Source of the DNA: Clostridium frigidicarnis
Lineage (GTDB): Bacteria; Bacillota; Clostridia; Clostridiales; Clostridiaceae
DNA length: 56,824 bases
Direction of reading: 5' to 3'
Assembly: GCF_900111985.1 (NCBI RefSeq)
Contig: NZ_FOKI01000022.1
Location: forward strand, 1 to 56,824
In this document: piece by piece, positions 25,463-34,280 of the stretch
Position numbering within the stretch: the stretch's first letter is position 1
Layout of the letters: each line of letters opens with the position of its first letter
Translations under genes and position numbers: made by a program
The notes under the pieces: model-generated
What the model was told of the DNA's origin: nothing
What the model saw: only the letters and a program-made list of their open reading frames with translations
The model's database searches: none

Positions 25463-25496
25463 GAAAAAAACCTATAAGAGAAACCCTTATAGGTTT
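25463..25496 (-). terminator. Terminator of the zinc-ribbon gene
   Basis: 11-bp stem AAACCTATAAG/CTTATAGGTTT (25468-25478 with 25486-25496), extended by a T run on the minus strand. 14 bp after the stop codon. Confidence 0.85.
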
Positions 25497-25509
25497 GAAG
25501 TTACAAATA

Positions 25510-25677
25510 TTATCTATCGTATCTTCTGTTGTTGTTTTGTTGTTTTCTTGCTCTTCTGCAATCAACACATCTAGTTGGCTCGTTATCGAATCCTTTTTCT
25601 TTGTAAAACTCTTGTTCTCCTTCAGTGAATACGAACTCTTTTCCACAATCTCTACATACTAAAGTTTTATCTGTCAT
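25510..25677 (-). CDS. Zinc-ribbon domain protein
   Basis: 55 residues from the ATG at 25677, preceded by GGAGG eight bases upstream. Four-Cys zinc ribbon: LVCRDCGKEF, then TRCVDCRRARK, and a basic Asn/Arg tail. It belongs to the small C-x2-C zinc-ribbon proteins (DUF-type zf-ribbon) common in clostridia, often with nucleic-acid roles. The function is not known. Monocistronic. Confidence 0.8.
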   Translation of the reverse strand: MTDKTLVCRDCGKEFVFTEGEQEFYKEKGFDNEPTRCVDCRRARKQQNNNRRYDR

Positions 25678-25845
25678 ATTAAATTCCTCCAATTAAAGAC
25701 TTATTTATATTAACCAATCCTTAAATGGAGAGAGTTAGTATCAATTAAATCTTTATTTCTTATTTTTTTTTTGTATTGCTACCCACTTAGTATATCACAG
25801 GCCCAAATTATGTGCAAGAATATTTTACAATAATTTTGATTAAAA

Positions 25846-26874
25846 TTATTGAGTATCCATAGGTACTTCAAAAACCTCTAAAACGAATATAAATAGCGGT
25901 ATTCCAAATAATAATCCCCATACCCCTGCAAAGTGTTCTGAAATTATAAGAACCACAAAAGTATAAAATACAGGCAGTTTTGTTTTAGATGCCATAAGTT
26001 TTGGATTTAATACATAACTTTCAAATGCATGTACTATGATTATCATAATAAACACATATGCCACGTACACAAACCCTCCAAAATTAAATGCAACCAAAGA
26101 TAAAGGAACTAAGGATATCATTACCCCTGCAACAGGTATAAGCCCTAGAATCATTATCATTATCCCAAAACCCAGTAAATTAGGGAATCCTATAATACTT
26201 AGAAATATAGTAGATATTATCCCATTAACGAGTGCTATTATTACCTGGACCTCTATAACCTTTCCAAAAGAAGATAGAAATTTAACACCGAAAAATTCAA
26301 CTTCTTTATATAAAGGATACATTTTGCTTTGCTTCATTCTTAAAGTAAACCTAATCACTGTATCTTTTCCCAACAAGAAAAATAAAGTTAAAATCAATGA
26401 CAATATAAAGTCTACTCCAAATTTACTTATATATGTAATAGATGTTGTAATATAATTCAAGCCTTGAGCTGAGAATATAGATTCATATGCATTATCTATT
26501 ATCTTTTGAAAATACTTGATAATTGCACTGCTACTTCCACTTACATACAGCCCATTTATCTCTTCTACTATTTGTTTAGTTTGTTCAATAATCAGTGGTA
26601 AAAAATCCACCATTATAAAAACAATAGTAGCCACAAAGAAAATAAATATTAGTATAATCTTAATCTTTGAATTTATTCTTATATTTTTCCGTTCTAAGAA
26701 GTTTGTTAAAATATTTTCACATCTATTTATAAAATATATAAACACAAATGTCATAAGTATTAGGTTTAACATACCTTTCATTAAAAACAGTAATATAATA
26801 ACTCCCAATAACACTAAAAGTCTGTTAAAACTTTGTTTTTTAAAGAATTGAACAATACTATTCAACCTAGTCAT
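25846..26874 (-). CDS. AI-2E family transporter
   Basis: 342 residues with about eight membrane helices in the AI-2E (YueF/YhhT, former UPF0118) arrangement: an N-terminal helix cluster, a central amphipathic region, and C-terminal GLIPVAGVMISLVPLSL and GVWGLLFGIPLFIF motifs. Members export small molecules or act as Na+/H+ antiporters. The substrate is unknown. The annotated ATG lies directly against GGGAG, so the TTG four codons later (26865) may be the real start. Confidence 0.85.
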   Translation of the reverse strand: MTRLNSIVQFFKKQSFNRLLVLLGVIILLFLMKGMLNLILMTFVFIYFINRCENILTNFLERKNIRINSKIKIILIFIFFVATIVFIMVDFLPLIIEQTKQIVEEINGLYVSGSSSAIIKYFQKIIDNAYESIFSAQGLNYITTSITYISKFGVDFILSLILTLFFLLGKDTVIRFTLRMKQSKMYPLYKEVEFFGVKFLSSFGKVIEVQVIIALVNGIISTIFLSIIGFPNLLGFGIMIMILGLIPVAGVMISLVPLSLVAFNFGGFVYVAYVFIMIIIVHAFESYVLNPKLMASKTKLPVFYTFVVLIISEHFAGVWGLLFGIPLFIFVLEVFEVPMDTQ

Positions 26875-27143
26875 CTCCCTATGTAAAAAATTACTTTATA
26901 ACTTTAAATATACAAATTTTTTATAGTATTAGCAATTCAAATTTCAAATTTAATGATTTATATTTAATTAATTCATAAATTTCTCTCTTTTTTAAAATAA
27001 ATCTTTATAAATACTTAATTATTTTTAAGTTTAATGTTAGAATGTACTTGTACATAGAACTTATTGAATGTTACAACAATTTTAAAATTTAGTTGTATAA
27101 TGTATATGTACTTATTTCATATATTTTTAGGAGGGTTTTATTG

Positions 27144-28166
27144 ATGAGTAAAAATGTTAATATCGATTGGGGTAATCTTGGTTTTAATTACATTAAAACA
27201 GACCTACGTTATGTTTCAACTTGGAAAGACGGAAACTGGGATAATGGAAATCTTGTAGAAGATAATAAGCTTGCTATTAGCGAAGCTTCAACTGCACTAC
27301 ATTATGGACAACAATGCTTTGAAGGCTTAAAAGCTTATAGAACTAAAGAAAATAAAATCCAATTATTTAGACCAGATCAAAACTCAAAAAGATTAAACAA
27401 CAGCTGTAAACGTTTATTAATGCCTGAAGTTCCTGAAGAAAAATTCATAGATGCTTGTAAACAAGTTGTTAAAGCAAATGAACACTTTGTACCACCTTAT
27501 GGAACTGGTGCTACACTATACTTAAGACCAATGGTTATAGGTGTAGGGGATAACATGGGTGTTAAACCTGCTCCAGAATATATATTCTGTGTATTCTGTG
27601 TGCCTGTTGGACCATACTTCAAAGGAAAAATGGCACCTGTAAACTTTATGATAGCTGATTACGATAGAGCTGCTCCTCAAGGAACTGGAGCTCAAAAAGT
27701 TGGTGGAAACTACGCTGCAAGTCTTTACCCTCACTTATTAGCAGTTAAAAGAGGATTTGCTGATTGTATTTACTTAGATCCAGCTACTCATACAAAAATA
27801 GAAGAAGTAGGAGCTGCAAACTTCTTTGGAATAACTAAAGACAATAAATTTATTACTCCAAAATCACCTTCTATACTTCCAAGTATAACTAAGTATTCAT
27901 TATTATATATTGCTAAAGAATACTTAAAAATGGATGTTGAAGAAAGAGATGTTTTAATCGATAATATCTCTGAATTCAAAGAAGCTGGTGCTTGTGGTAC
28001 TGCTGCTGTTATAACTGCAATAGGAGGAATTGAATATAAAGAAAACCTTCATGTGTTCCATAGTGAAACAGAAGTTGGCCCTATAACTAAGAAACTTTAT
28101 GATACACTTTGTGGTATTCAAATTGGGGAAGTTGAAGCTCCAGAAGGATGGATATACGAGGTATAA
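27144..28166 (+). CDS. ilvE: Branched-chain amino acid aminotransferase
   Basis: 340 residues from the ATG at 27144, chosen for the AGGAGGG site nine bases upstream. A fold-IV PLP enzyme that transaminates leucine, isoleucine and valine with 2-oxoglutarate. It resembles the long BCAT (IlvE/mitochondrial type II). The PLP lysine is in GGNYAASL context ([12 protein letters not shown]), and substrate-site motifs are [13 protein letters not shown] and EVGAANFFG. It is alone, with its own terminator. Its leader holds AATTTTAAAATTT at 27080, vaguely like a CodY box. Confidence 0.93.
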   Translation: MSKNVNIDWGNLGFNYIKTDLRYVSTWKDGNWDNGNLVEDNKLAISEASTALHYGQQCFEGLKAYRTKENKIQLFRPDQNSKRLNNSCKRLLMPEVPEEKFIDACKQVVKANEHFVPPYGTGATLYLRPMVIGVGDNMGVKPAPEYIFCVFCVPVGPYFKGKMAPVNFMIADYDRAAPQGTGAQKVGGNYAASLYPHLLAVKRGFADCIYLDPATHTKIEEVGAANFFGITKDNKFITPKSPSILPSITKYSLLYIAKEYLKMDVEERDVLIDNISEFKEAGACGTAAVITAIGGIEYKENLHVFHSETEVGPITKKLYDTLCGIQIGEVEAPEGWIYEV

Positions 28167-28186
28167 ATTTAATATACATTAATAAG

Positions 28187-28220
28187 AAATGTGAAGCACT
28201 TAGGGTCTTCACATTTTTTT
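28187..28220 (+). terminator. Terminator of ilvE
   Basis: 10-bp stem AAATGTGAAG/CTTCACATTT (28187-28196 with 28207-28216) followed by a T run, 20 bp after the stop. Confidence 0.85.
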
Positions 28221-28317
28221 CTTATCATATAATTCTTTATATTGAAAAATCATGTAAACTTAAATTGCAAATTTTTTCACTAAGAATACTTACGGTTTAT
28301 CTAATGGCTAGCACCTA
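28219..28317. repeat. Post-terminator repeat block and family B2 element
   Basis: Directly after the ilvE terminator lies TTCTTTATATTGAAAAAT (around 28230-28250), then TTTTTTCACTAAGAATACTT followed by ACGGTTTATCTAATGGC and GCACCTA. The same order of blocks follows the terminator at 43191-43243. The first block also follows the gpx terminator at 1231-1262. Confidence 0.5.
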
Positions 28318-28632
28318 TAACCCTCTGTCCTCTTACAATGCGTGGGATAAACAATAAACTTATATGGCTTCAATACCTCAATGATGATAAAGAAATAATT
28401 ATAACTAAAAATATCTTAATGCATGGTACAATTCCATTTGTATACACTAAATTTAAGAATTATAAGATAAATATGGCTATATTTATTTAGTATTAATCAT
28501 AATGAAGAACTATTAATTAAGTTTTAGTACAACCTATTTACATTCAATTACATATTTAATACAATTTATATAGAGGAATGCATATATGATAGTTGTATCC
28601 TTTTATACAAAATTGTAACAGGAGTTGGTTTT
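28318..28632. other. Intergenic region between ilvE repeat and acetyltransferase leader
   Basis: AT-rich. One 50-codon open frame (28338-28490) exists but has no ribosome binding site and no recognisable product. The promoter of the acetyltransferase must lie in the last 100 bp. Confidence 0.4.
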
Positions 28633-28680
28633 ATGAAAAGTTTTATAAATGGAGATAAGGTGGTTTATTACTTAAATTAA
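28633..28680 (+). CDS. Candidate 15-residue leader peptide of an attenuator
   Basis: Reads MKSFINGDKVVYYLN and stops. AGGAG lies eight bases upstream of the ATG, an excellent site for such a short frame. The codons for Lys-Val-Val overlap AAGGTGG, the left arm of a hairpin that competes with sequestration of the acetyltransferase ribosome binding site. Short leader peptides of this kind precede many ribosome-targeting-drug resistance genes. Its translation is inferred, not shown. Confidence 0.5.
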   Translation: MKSFINGDKVVYYLN

Positions 28681-28739
28681 ATTTACAGGTATTAATCCAC
28701 CTTTATTTCTATAAGTAATTTTTTATATTGAAAGGTGGA
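28657..28739 (+). promoter_or_regulatory. Mutually exclusive hairpins before the acetyltransferase
   Basis: Segment CCACCTT (28697-28703) can pair with AAGGTGG inside the leader frame (28657-28671 with 28689-28703, 13 of 15 pairs). It can also pair with the acetyltransferase ribosome binding site AAAGGTGGA (28696-28704 with 28731-28739, nine perfect pairs). The two folds exclude each other, the layout of a translational attenuator or RNA switch. Confidence 0.5.
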
Positions 28740-28746
28740 AAATAAG

Positions 28747-29265
28747 ATGAATTTAAAAAATATACACACAAATAGGTTAATATTAATACCTATAACATTG
28801 GAAATAACTAAATCTTTAATAAATGGAAGTAGTAAAGAAATTGAGAAACTTGGAATTAAATGTGATAAAAAATGGCCTACAAAAGATACAATGGATATTT
28901 TACCCATCATAAATAATTCATTAGAAAAGAGTAAAATATCAACTGGATTTGAAACTTGGATGATAGTAGACAAAAATAATAAGAGAATAATTGGAGATAT
29001 AGGTTTTCATGGAAGACCTAATGAAAATGGCGAAGTTGAGGTTGGATTTGGATTAGTAGAGCATGAAAGAGGAAAAGGTTTTGGTTCTGAATCCTTAAAT
29101 GCCATTATGGATTGGTTAAACTTTCAAGAAAGTGTTAAAGTTATTAATGCTGAGTGTTTGATTAGCAACAAGCCTTCTGCTCGAATATTAAAAAAGGCTG
29201 GATTGAAAGAAGTTAATAGAGATAATGAATTAATTTACTGGGAATTTATTAAATCAGTATGCTAA
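28747..29265 (+). CDS. GNAT family N-acetyltransferase (RimJ/RimL-like)
   Basis: 172 residues from the ATG at 28747, eight bases after AAAGGTGG; the in-frame GTG inside that site is not the start. GCN5-related acetyltransferase of the RimJ/RimL type. The N-terminal segment is NRLILIPITLEIT, the acetyl-CoA loop is EHERGKGFGSESLNAIMDWL, and the C-terminal region is ISNKPSARILKKAGL. It could modify a ribosomal protein, an amino acid or a drug. The leader arrangement upstream favours an inducible, possibly antibiotic-linked role, but this is inference. Confidence 0.82.
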   Translation: MNLKNIHTNRLILIPITLEITKSLINGSSKEIEKLGIKCDKKWPTKDTMDILPIINNSLEKSKISTGFETWMIVDKNNKRIIGDIGFHGRPNENGEVEVGFGLVEHERGKGFGSESLNAIMDWLNFQESVKVINAECLISNKPSARILKKAGLKEVNRDNELIYWEFIKSVC

Positions 29266-29300
29266 TAACCTGATTTAATAAAATTTTTGAGTATACGAAC

Positions 29301-29333
29301 AAATAGATAATCCGTTTTCGGATTACCTATTTT
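29301..29333 (+). terminator. Terminator of the acetyltransferase gene
   Basis: 14-nt arms AAATAGATAATCCG and CGGATTACCTATTT with a four-T loop and one mismatch, ending in TTTTAAAT. 35 bp after the stop. Confidence 0.65.
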
Positions 29334-29403
29334 AAATGCGTAAATCAACAATTTAGTCTAACAGAGCCCAAAATTAAAAGTGAGGCACAAGCTTTAATCG
29401 GTT

Positions 29404-30042
29404 TTATTTTCCAAGTATTTCTTCAGCAATTATTTTCTCAAGTTTATCAAATTCCATATAACCTTGAGAAATTAATGTATATTTATCATCTTTATCTACC
29501 ACTACGCTTGGAAAACTTTGAACACCTAGTTGGCTTATAAATTTAAAGTAGTTCTTAGTTATGGTTTCTATTTTTTGTGAGTTAAAATGTTCTTTAAAAG
29601 TTTCTTTATCAATTCCAAAACTATTAGCTATATCTGAAACTAAGTCTAAATCATCGAGACTTTTTCCATAAACATATACTTGTTCTTGTAATTTTTTTAC
29701 AAACTGAAACAAAACATCTTTATTTATATTTTGTACAACAGCAATTGCTTTTTAACCAGGCATGCTATCTAAAATAGCCTCTTCATTTTCTAAAATATTC
29801 TTTTCAAAACCTTCTCCAAAATGTTTATTAGTTAAACTTTCAATTTGCTTATTATGAGATTTAATATAAGAAGCTAACTCACTATTCATCTTTTTAACAT
29901 TTTCATCACGCCACATTCCACCAGGTAAAATAGTAAATTCAAAATCTTCCTTATACCTATCATTTATTTTTGTAATAACATCACTAAAACCGTAGCACCA
30001 TCCACACATTGGATCCATAATATAATATATTTTATTTTTCAT
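29404..30042 (-). pseudogene. DsbA-family thioredoxin-like protein interrupted by an in-frame stop
   Basis: The whole length reads in one frame as a 212-residue DsbA/FrnE-type protein except for TAA at 29752-29754. The N-terminal part has YYIMDPMCGWCYGFSDV with a CxxC redox site and ends at LDSMPG. After the stop the same frame continues KAIAVVQNINKDVLFQFV and then the helical and C-terminal thioredoxin parts (KLQEQVYVYGKSLDDLDLV, QLGVQSFPSVVVDKD). The family usually has Ser at the stop, so TCA to TAA is the simplest change. It may be a recent pseudogene, a sequencing error, or two fragments. Confidence 0.8.
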
Positions 30043-30409
30043 TTAATTTTCCTCCTTGTATCTATCAGACAAACCATTAAAAATTTAACCTATACTTATA
30101 TATTCTCTAATACTCAATATTAATTATTATTTAATATTTAATAAACTTACTTTATGTAAGTATAATACTATAAGTAAGTTATATCGTCAAGCTGTTTTTT
30201 ATCTCCTGCTAATCTTTCAATTGTTAATATATGATAGTTATATACTTATATGTTTCTCCTAATATCTTTACAAATGGTATATATTCAGATAAAATATAAT
30301 TGCAAACGTTTGCACTACTTTTGATTTAATAATTAAATACAAAAATAAATTTATTATAACTATAAAACTATCTTATTAAATATTAACGAAATTTAAAGGG
30401 GGGCAATCT
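30043..30409. other. Intergenic promoter region of the beta-amylase gene
   Basis: 367 bp between divergent genes. Contains TATAAT at about 30295 and the palindrome at 30301-30314. No coding signal. Confidence 0.5.
30301..30314. promoter_or_regulatory. cre/LacI-type palindrome upstream of beta-amylase
   Basis: TGCAAACGTTTGCA is a perfect 14-bp palindrome. It fits the CcpA catabolite responsive element and also the GCAAACGTTTGC operators of maltose LacI-type repressors. It directly follows TATAAT and lies 96 bp before the beta-amylase start, suited to a repressor that responds to sugar supply. Confidence 0.7.
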
Positions 30410-32047
30410 ATGAATACTAAAAGAAAATCTTTAAAAACATATGGAAAGGTTATTTTATGTTTTCTACTCTCAATTTCTTTAAACTTATCATTTAGTTCTA
30501 AAACATACGCATCATCTATTAATTCTGATTATAATTCTTTTGTAATGGCACCACTTGAAAAAATAAAGGATTGGAATGAATTTAAGAATCAATTAACAAC
30601 ACTTAAAAATAATGGAGTGTATGCTCTTACTACAGATATATGGTGGGGTGATGTTGAAGGCAATGGTGATAATGAATTTGATTGGAGCTATTATAAAAAA
30701 TATGCAGATACTGTCCGTGATTCTGGTTTAAAATGGGTACCTATTCTTTCTACTCATAAATGTGGTGAAAACGTAGGTGATCCTGCTAATATACCATTAC
30801 CATCTTGGTTATGGTCAAAAGATACTACCGAGAACATGCAATTTAAAGATGAATCAGGAAATTTCAATAATGAATCTCTTAGTCCATGGTGGTCTGGTAC
30901 TACTAAACAATATGATGAGCTTTATGCATCTTTTGCTTCAAATTTTAGTAATTATAAAGATATAATTGTTAAAATTTATCTTTCTGGAGGAGCAGCAGGT
31001 GAATTAAGATTTCCTTCATATAACTCAAAAACTTATCCTAAAAGAGGAAAATTACAATGCTATAGTCAAGCAGCCGAAAAAGATTTTCAAAATGAAATGA
31101 AACATAAATACAGTACTATTGCTCTACTTAATAATGCCTGGGGTACAACCCTACCTAGTTTTGATGAAATTACCCCCCCAACAGATGGAGATAATTTCTT
31201 TATAAATGGTTATAAATCAAAATATGGTGAAGACTTTTTGACTTGGTATCAAGGTGTGCTTTCAAGACATTTAGGTAGTATAGCAGCTAAGGCACATAAA
31301 AATTTCGATTCAGTTTTCAATGTTAGAATAGGCGCAAAAATAGCAGGTATTCACTGGCTTATGAATAGTCCAACTATGCCACATGCAGCTGAATATAGTG
31401 CTGGTTACTACAACTATAGCACCCTACTAGATCAATTTAAAATATCAGATTTAGACTTAACCTTTACTTGTCTTGAAATGGATGATTCTAAAATAAATAC
31501 TAATCCTTATTACTCTGCTCCAAAAAGCCTTGTAATAGAGGTTGCTACTTTAGCTTCATCAAAGGGCATAAAACACTACGGAGAAAATGGACTACCTATT
31601 TGTAACAATAATCAATCGTACCAAAATCTTGGTGAAATGCTGTTTAATTATAAATTTTCAGGATTCGCACTTTTAAGACTTTCAAATATCGTTGATTCAA
31701 ATGGAAATGCTACACCTGAAATGAAACCATTTAAAGATACCTTAATAATGAAACCTGTACCTGTAAACTTTACAGTTAATGATGTTAATACCACCTCTAA
31801 TGAAAATATGTATATAACTGGTGATAGATGGGAAATGTCTAATTGGACTACTGGATTATATCCATTACAACTTAAAAATAATAATGGCAAATTTGAAGGA
31901 ACTACGTATCTTGGAGCAGGTACCACTTATCAATTTAAAGCCATCAAAAAAGATTCAACTGGAAATATAACCTGGGAAAGTGGGAACAACAAATCTTATA
32001 CTGTTCCATATAGTGGAGGTTCCTATACTTGGAACTTAAATAATTAA
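30410..32047 (+). CDS. Secreted beta-amylase (GH14) with starch-binding domain
   Basis: 545 residues. Signal peptide to about residue 34 (VILCFLLSISLNLSFSSKTYA). The GH14 barrel releases maltose from starch chain ends. Motifs seen: TDIWWGDVE, GLKWVPILSTHKCGENVGD, the first catalytic Glu in GGAAGELRFPSY and the second in KHYGENGLPI. The C-terminal ~95 residues form a CBM20 starch-binding domain (VNFTVNDVNTTSNENMYITG, RWEMSNWTTGLYPL). The length matches thermophilic clostridial beta-amylases. Expression is probably sugar-repressed through the palindrome at 30301. GGGGGG precedes the ATG. Confidence 0.93.
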   Translation: MNTKRKSLKTYGKVILCFLLSISLNLSFSSKTYASSINSDYNSFVMAPLEKIKDWNEFKNQLTTLKNNGVYALTTDIWWGDVEGNGDNEFDWSYYKKYADTVRDSGLKWVPILSTHKCGENVGDPANIPLPSWLWSKDTTENMQFKDESGNFNNESLSPWWSGTTKQYDELYASFASNFSNYKDIIVKIYLSGGAAGELRFPSYNSKTYPKRGKLQCYSQAAEKDFQNEMKHKYSTIALLNNAWGTTLPSFDEITPPTDGDNFFINGYKSKYGEDFLTWYQGVLSRHLGSIAAKAHKNFDSVFNVRIGAKIAGIHWLMNSPTMPHAAEYSAGYYNYSTLLDQFKISDLDLTFTCLEMDDSKINTNPYYSAPKSLVIEVATLASSKGIKHYGENGLPICNNNQSYQNLGEMLFNYKFSGFALLRLSNIVDSNGNATPEMKPFKDTLIMKPVPVNFTVNDVNTTSNENMYITGDRWEMSNWTTGLYPLQLKNNNGKFEGTTYLGAGTTYQFKAIKKDSTGNITWESGNNKSYTVPYSGGSYTWNLNN

Positions 32048-32083
32048 ATGTAAAGACCATATTATATAAAAAATAAGAAAGCA

Positions 32084-32152
32084 AGGCACATGAAATAAAA
32101 TAACAAGTCAAATATACTAGCATACTGACTTGTTATTTTTTTGAATGTGCCT
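32084..32152. repeat. Family A palindromic element, full-length copy
   Basis: 69 bp. Left arm AGGCACATGAAATAAAATAA continues CAAGTCA, centre AATATACTAGCATAC, right arm TGACTTGTTATTTTTTTGAA then TGTGCCT. It may double as the terminator of the beta-amylase gene 37 bp upstream. Reference copy for 19097, 21652, 55783 and 55892. Confidence 0.75.
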
Positions 32153-32285
32153 AAAACTACAAAATAATTTTACTTGCTTATTTATTAATTACTAATCCAC
32201 AACTCCTTAAAGTTAAAATAACCTCTTAAAAACTTTTAACTTGTCATTATCATGAGTTTTGGATCTTGTTACTAAATTAATTTTA

Positions 32286-33344
32286 TTATTTAATGTCTAC
32301 AGTTCTTTCAAGAAGTACCTCCTGTCCAAGGTTATCATAATTTGTCTCAATTGATCCATCATGATGTTTAATAGTCTCTTTCTTAATTAATTTATCTCTA
32401 TATATTATTATTTTTACGCTTTTAATATCTTTATCTAATGAGCTAAAATAACTTGTTTGATGATTATTGTCTATTTTACCACTATAATTCTTAAGTTCAT
32501 TGTTTTTATCATCAACTATTATTATTCCGTAGCTTGAGTTAGTAGGGTTAGTAGTTTTTATTATTGTCTGAATAGGAGTAATTAACATAGAATCTAAAGA
32601 GAATCCATTATATTCATAGTTTAAATCTATATTTTTACTTATAGTCTTATCAACTTTAACTGGTACTTTAAATGCCCATGTACCTTTAAAATTCTGATCT
32701 TTTTCTCCTTCTTTTAAAGCACCTGTGCCTATAGACTTTAACTTAACTTGAAAATCAAATTCATCTGGTATATCGGTTTTAAGAGAATTTAAATAATATC
32801 TTTCCATTCCAATAAATGTTTTATCATCTATAAATCCACCTTCCAAACCAGCAAATCCCGTATTGTCTAGCTCCTTATCTGAAAAACTCACTTTATTGTA
32901 CGCTTCTTTAGTTAAAAGTTGATTCATAGTTAATGGGGAGTCTCCCCATGATGTATATTTGAATGGCTTTTCACTTTCAACTATATAAGTAACGTAAAGA
33001 CCTTCTCCATCACACAAAATATCTGACAATGTAATTTTTACATCTTTATCTGATACTGTCTCATTAACAGAAGTAGCATATTGGGAATAATCCCCTGGGA
33101 AAATAATGTTTTTTTCTATAGCTTCAAAGGCACTTCCTATAAAAGGAATACTTGAAGCTAATGCGGGATTTACAATTCCAAATGTTAATATCATTACTAG
33201 ACATGCTACTATAGTTCCAATAATTATTTTCATTTTCTTATGTTTCTTTCTTTTAATTTCTCTTAAAGCTCTTTCTATTCCTTTATCTATAGAATCATCA
33301 ATATTAAGTGGAATCTGTATATTTGAAAATTCATTTTTATTCAT
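32286..33344 (-). CDS. DUF4179 membrane protein, probable anti-sigma factor
   Basis: 352 residues. A cytoplasmic N-terminus of about 38 residues (basic, IERALREIKRKKHKKMK) precedes one membrane helix (IIIGTIVACLVMILTFGIV) and a long extracytoplasmic part with the DUF4179 pattern. Such proteins hold an ECF sigma factor inactive until an envelope signal arrives. Its ATG overlaps the end of the sigma-factor gene by 8 bp. Since that sigma gene is frameshifted, its role may be lost. Confidence 0.8.
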   Translation of the reverse strand: MNKNEFSNIQIPLNIDDSIDKGIERALREIKRKKHKKMKIIIGTIVACLVMILTFGIVNPALASSIPFIGSAFEAIEKNIIFPGDYSQYATSVNETVSDKDVKITLSDILCDGEGLYVTYIVESEKPFKYTSWGDSPLTMNQLLTKEAYNKVSFSDKELDNTGFAGLEGGFIDDKTFIGMERYYLNSLKTDIPDEFDFQVKLKSIGTGALKEGEKDQNFKGTWAFKVPVKVDKTISKNIDLNYEYNGFSLDSMLITPIQTIIKTTNPTNSSYGIIIVDDKNNELKNYSGKIDNNHQTSYFSSLDKDIKSVKIIIYRDKLIKKETIKHHDGSIETNYDNLGQEVLLERTVDIK

Positions 33345-33902
33345 TTAGATAGCCCTCCTTTAAAATTTTACTAAGGATATCCCTTGCTCTTTTTAAGTAG
33401 GTCTTAACCGTATTTTCAGGTATGTCCATAACTTTTGATATATTTTCAATGGTCATATCATTAAAATACTTTAATATGATTACTGTTTTATAGTTATCTC
33501 TCAACAAATCATAGCATTATATAAATCTAATTTCTCCTCTAAATAAGCCTCTTCATAATTTGTTACGACTTCATCATTAAATTGCACTACCTTGCTATCT
33601 TTATTTATAAAATCTATAGAGCAATTTATAATTATCCTAGTTATCCAAGTCTTGAAATAATTAGAATTTTTTAATTTTCCTATATTAAGTAATGCCCTAT
33701 AAGTGCATTCTTGTAATATCTCTAAGGCATAATCTTCATTTTTTACATAGCTATAAGCTGTTCTATATAAATAGCCTTTGTGCTTCTTAATTAATTCACT
33801 AAAAGATTGTTTATCTCCATAAATAGCCTTATTTATAAGATAATCTTCATCATTGCATTTAAAATTTAATATTTTTAACTTTATATTATTCACCCTATTC
33901 AC
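33337..33902 (-). pseudogene. ECF sigma factor with a one-base deletion
   Basis: Region 2 is intact (SFSELIKKHKGYLYRTAYSY, EILQECTYRALLNIGK, FKTWITRIIINCSIDFI). The frame breaks after LDLYNA: the DNA reads GCTATGATTTG where GCTAT(A/T)GATTTG is needed. In the next frame the text continues DLLRDNYKTVIILKYF, NDMTIENISKVMDIPENTV and KTYLKRARDILSKI, a complete region 4, to a stop overlapping the anti-sigma start. GTG start with GAAAGG. A functional protein would need about 189 residues. A sequencing indel is possible. Confidence 0.85.
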
Positions 33903-34021
33903 AATGCCTTTCTACATATTAAAACTTTTAACATCGATGTTACACCTATTAGACTATTACTACCTGTATAAGGTTTCAAGTTTTTCAATTTTATTTACAC
34001 CTAATTTTTTATATAAAACTA

Positions 34022-34049
34022 AGCCAGGACATACTTCATTGCCCTGACT
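34022..34049. repeat. Inverted repeat before the sigma-factor remnant
   Basis: AGCCAGGACA and TGCCCTGACT pair with G-U wobble around ATACTTCAT. No T run follows on either strand. It looks like a small palindromic element rather than a terminator. Confidence 0.35.
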
Positions 34050-34094
34050 CCTAATATATACATAATTAATGGTACTATATATATTATTAACACA

Positions 34095-34280
34095 GTGACA
34101 ATGGCCATTCACATACCCAGAGAGCCAAATTTATTAACGTGCTTTCCAAAATCAGCTAAAGCCGATAATGAAATAGCTAAAGATCTTAACACATCTAGAC
34201 AAGCTGTATATAAAATTAGAATTTTAGCTCTAAAAAATTTAAGAAATGAATTGTTAGATTTAAAAGGAGGAATTGCTTAA
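34095..34280 (+). pseudogene. C-terminal remnant of a TcdR/UviA-type sigma factor
   Basis: The frame encodes a region-4-like helix-turn-helix, DNEIAKDLNTSRQAVYKIRI, then LALKNLRNELLDLKGG. The 21 residues before it look like random translation and no ribosome binding site precedes the GTG. UviB-type holin genes often follow UviA, BotR or TcdR sigma factors, whose last residues look like this. Only the end of such a gene seems to survive. It overlaps the next gene by TAATG. Confidence 0.6.

Noticed and set aside
25455-25646. 63-codon frame overlapping the zinc-ribbon gene in another frame
   Set aside because: It overlaps the terminator and the clear four-Cys zinc-ribbon frame has the ribosome site.
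27060-27143. Possible T-box or CodY control of ilvE
   Set aside because: No T-box sequence is present, and the CodY-like AATTTTAAAATTT is too weak in such AT-rich DNA to call.
28338-28490. 50-codon open frame after ilvE
   Set aside because: No ribosome binding site, no recognisable domain, and it overlaps the flank of a repeat; possible remnant only.
33337-33902. Programmed ribosomal frameshift in the sigma-factor gene
   Set aside because: No slippery heptamer or downstream structure is visible at the junction; a one-base deletion is simpler.
33853-34047. 64-codon plus-strand open frame
   Set aside because: Mostly antisense to the start and upstream region of the ECF sigma-factor gene and AT-driven in composition.
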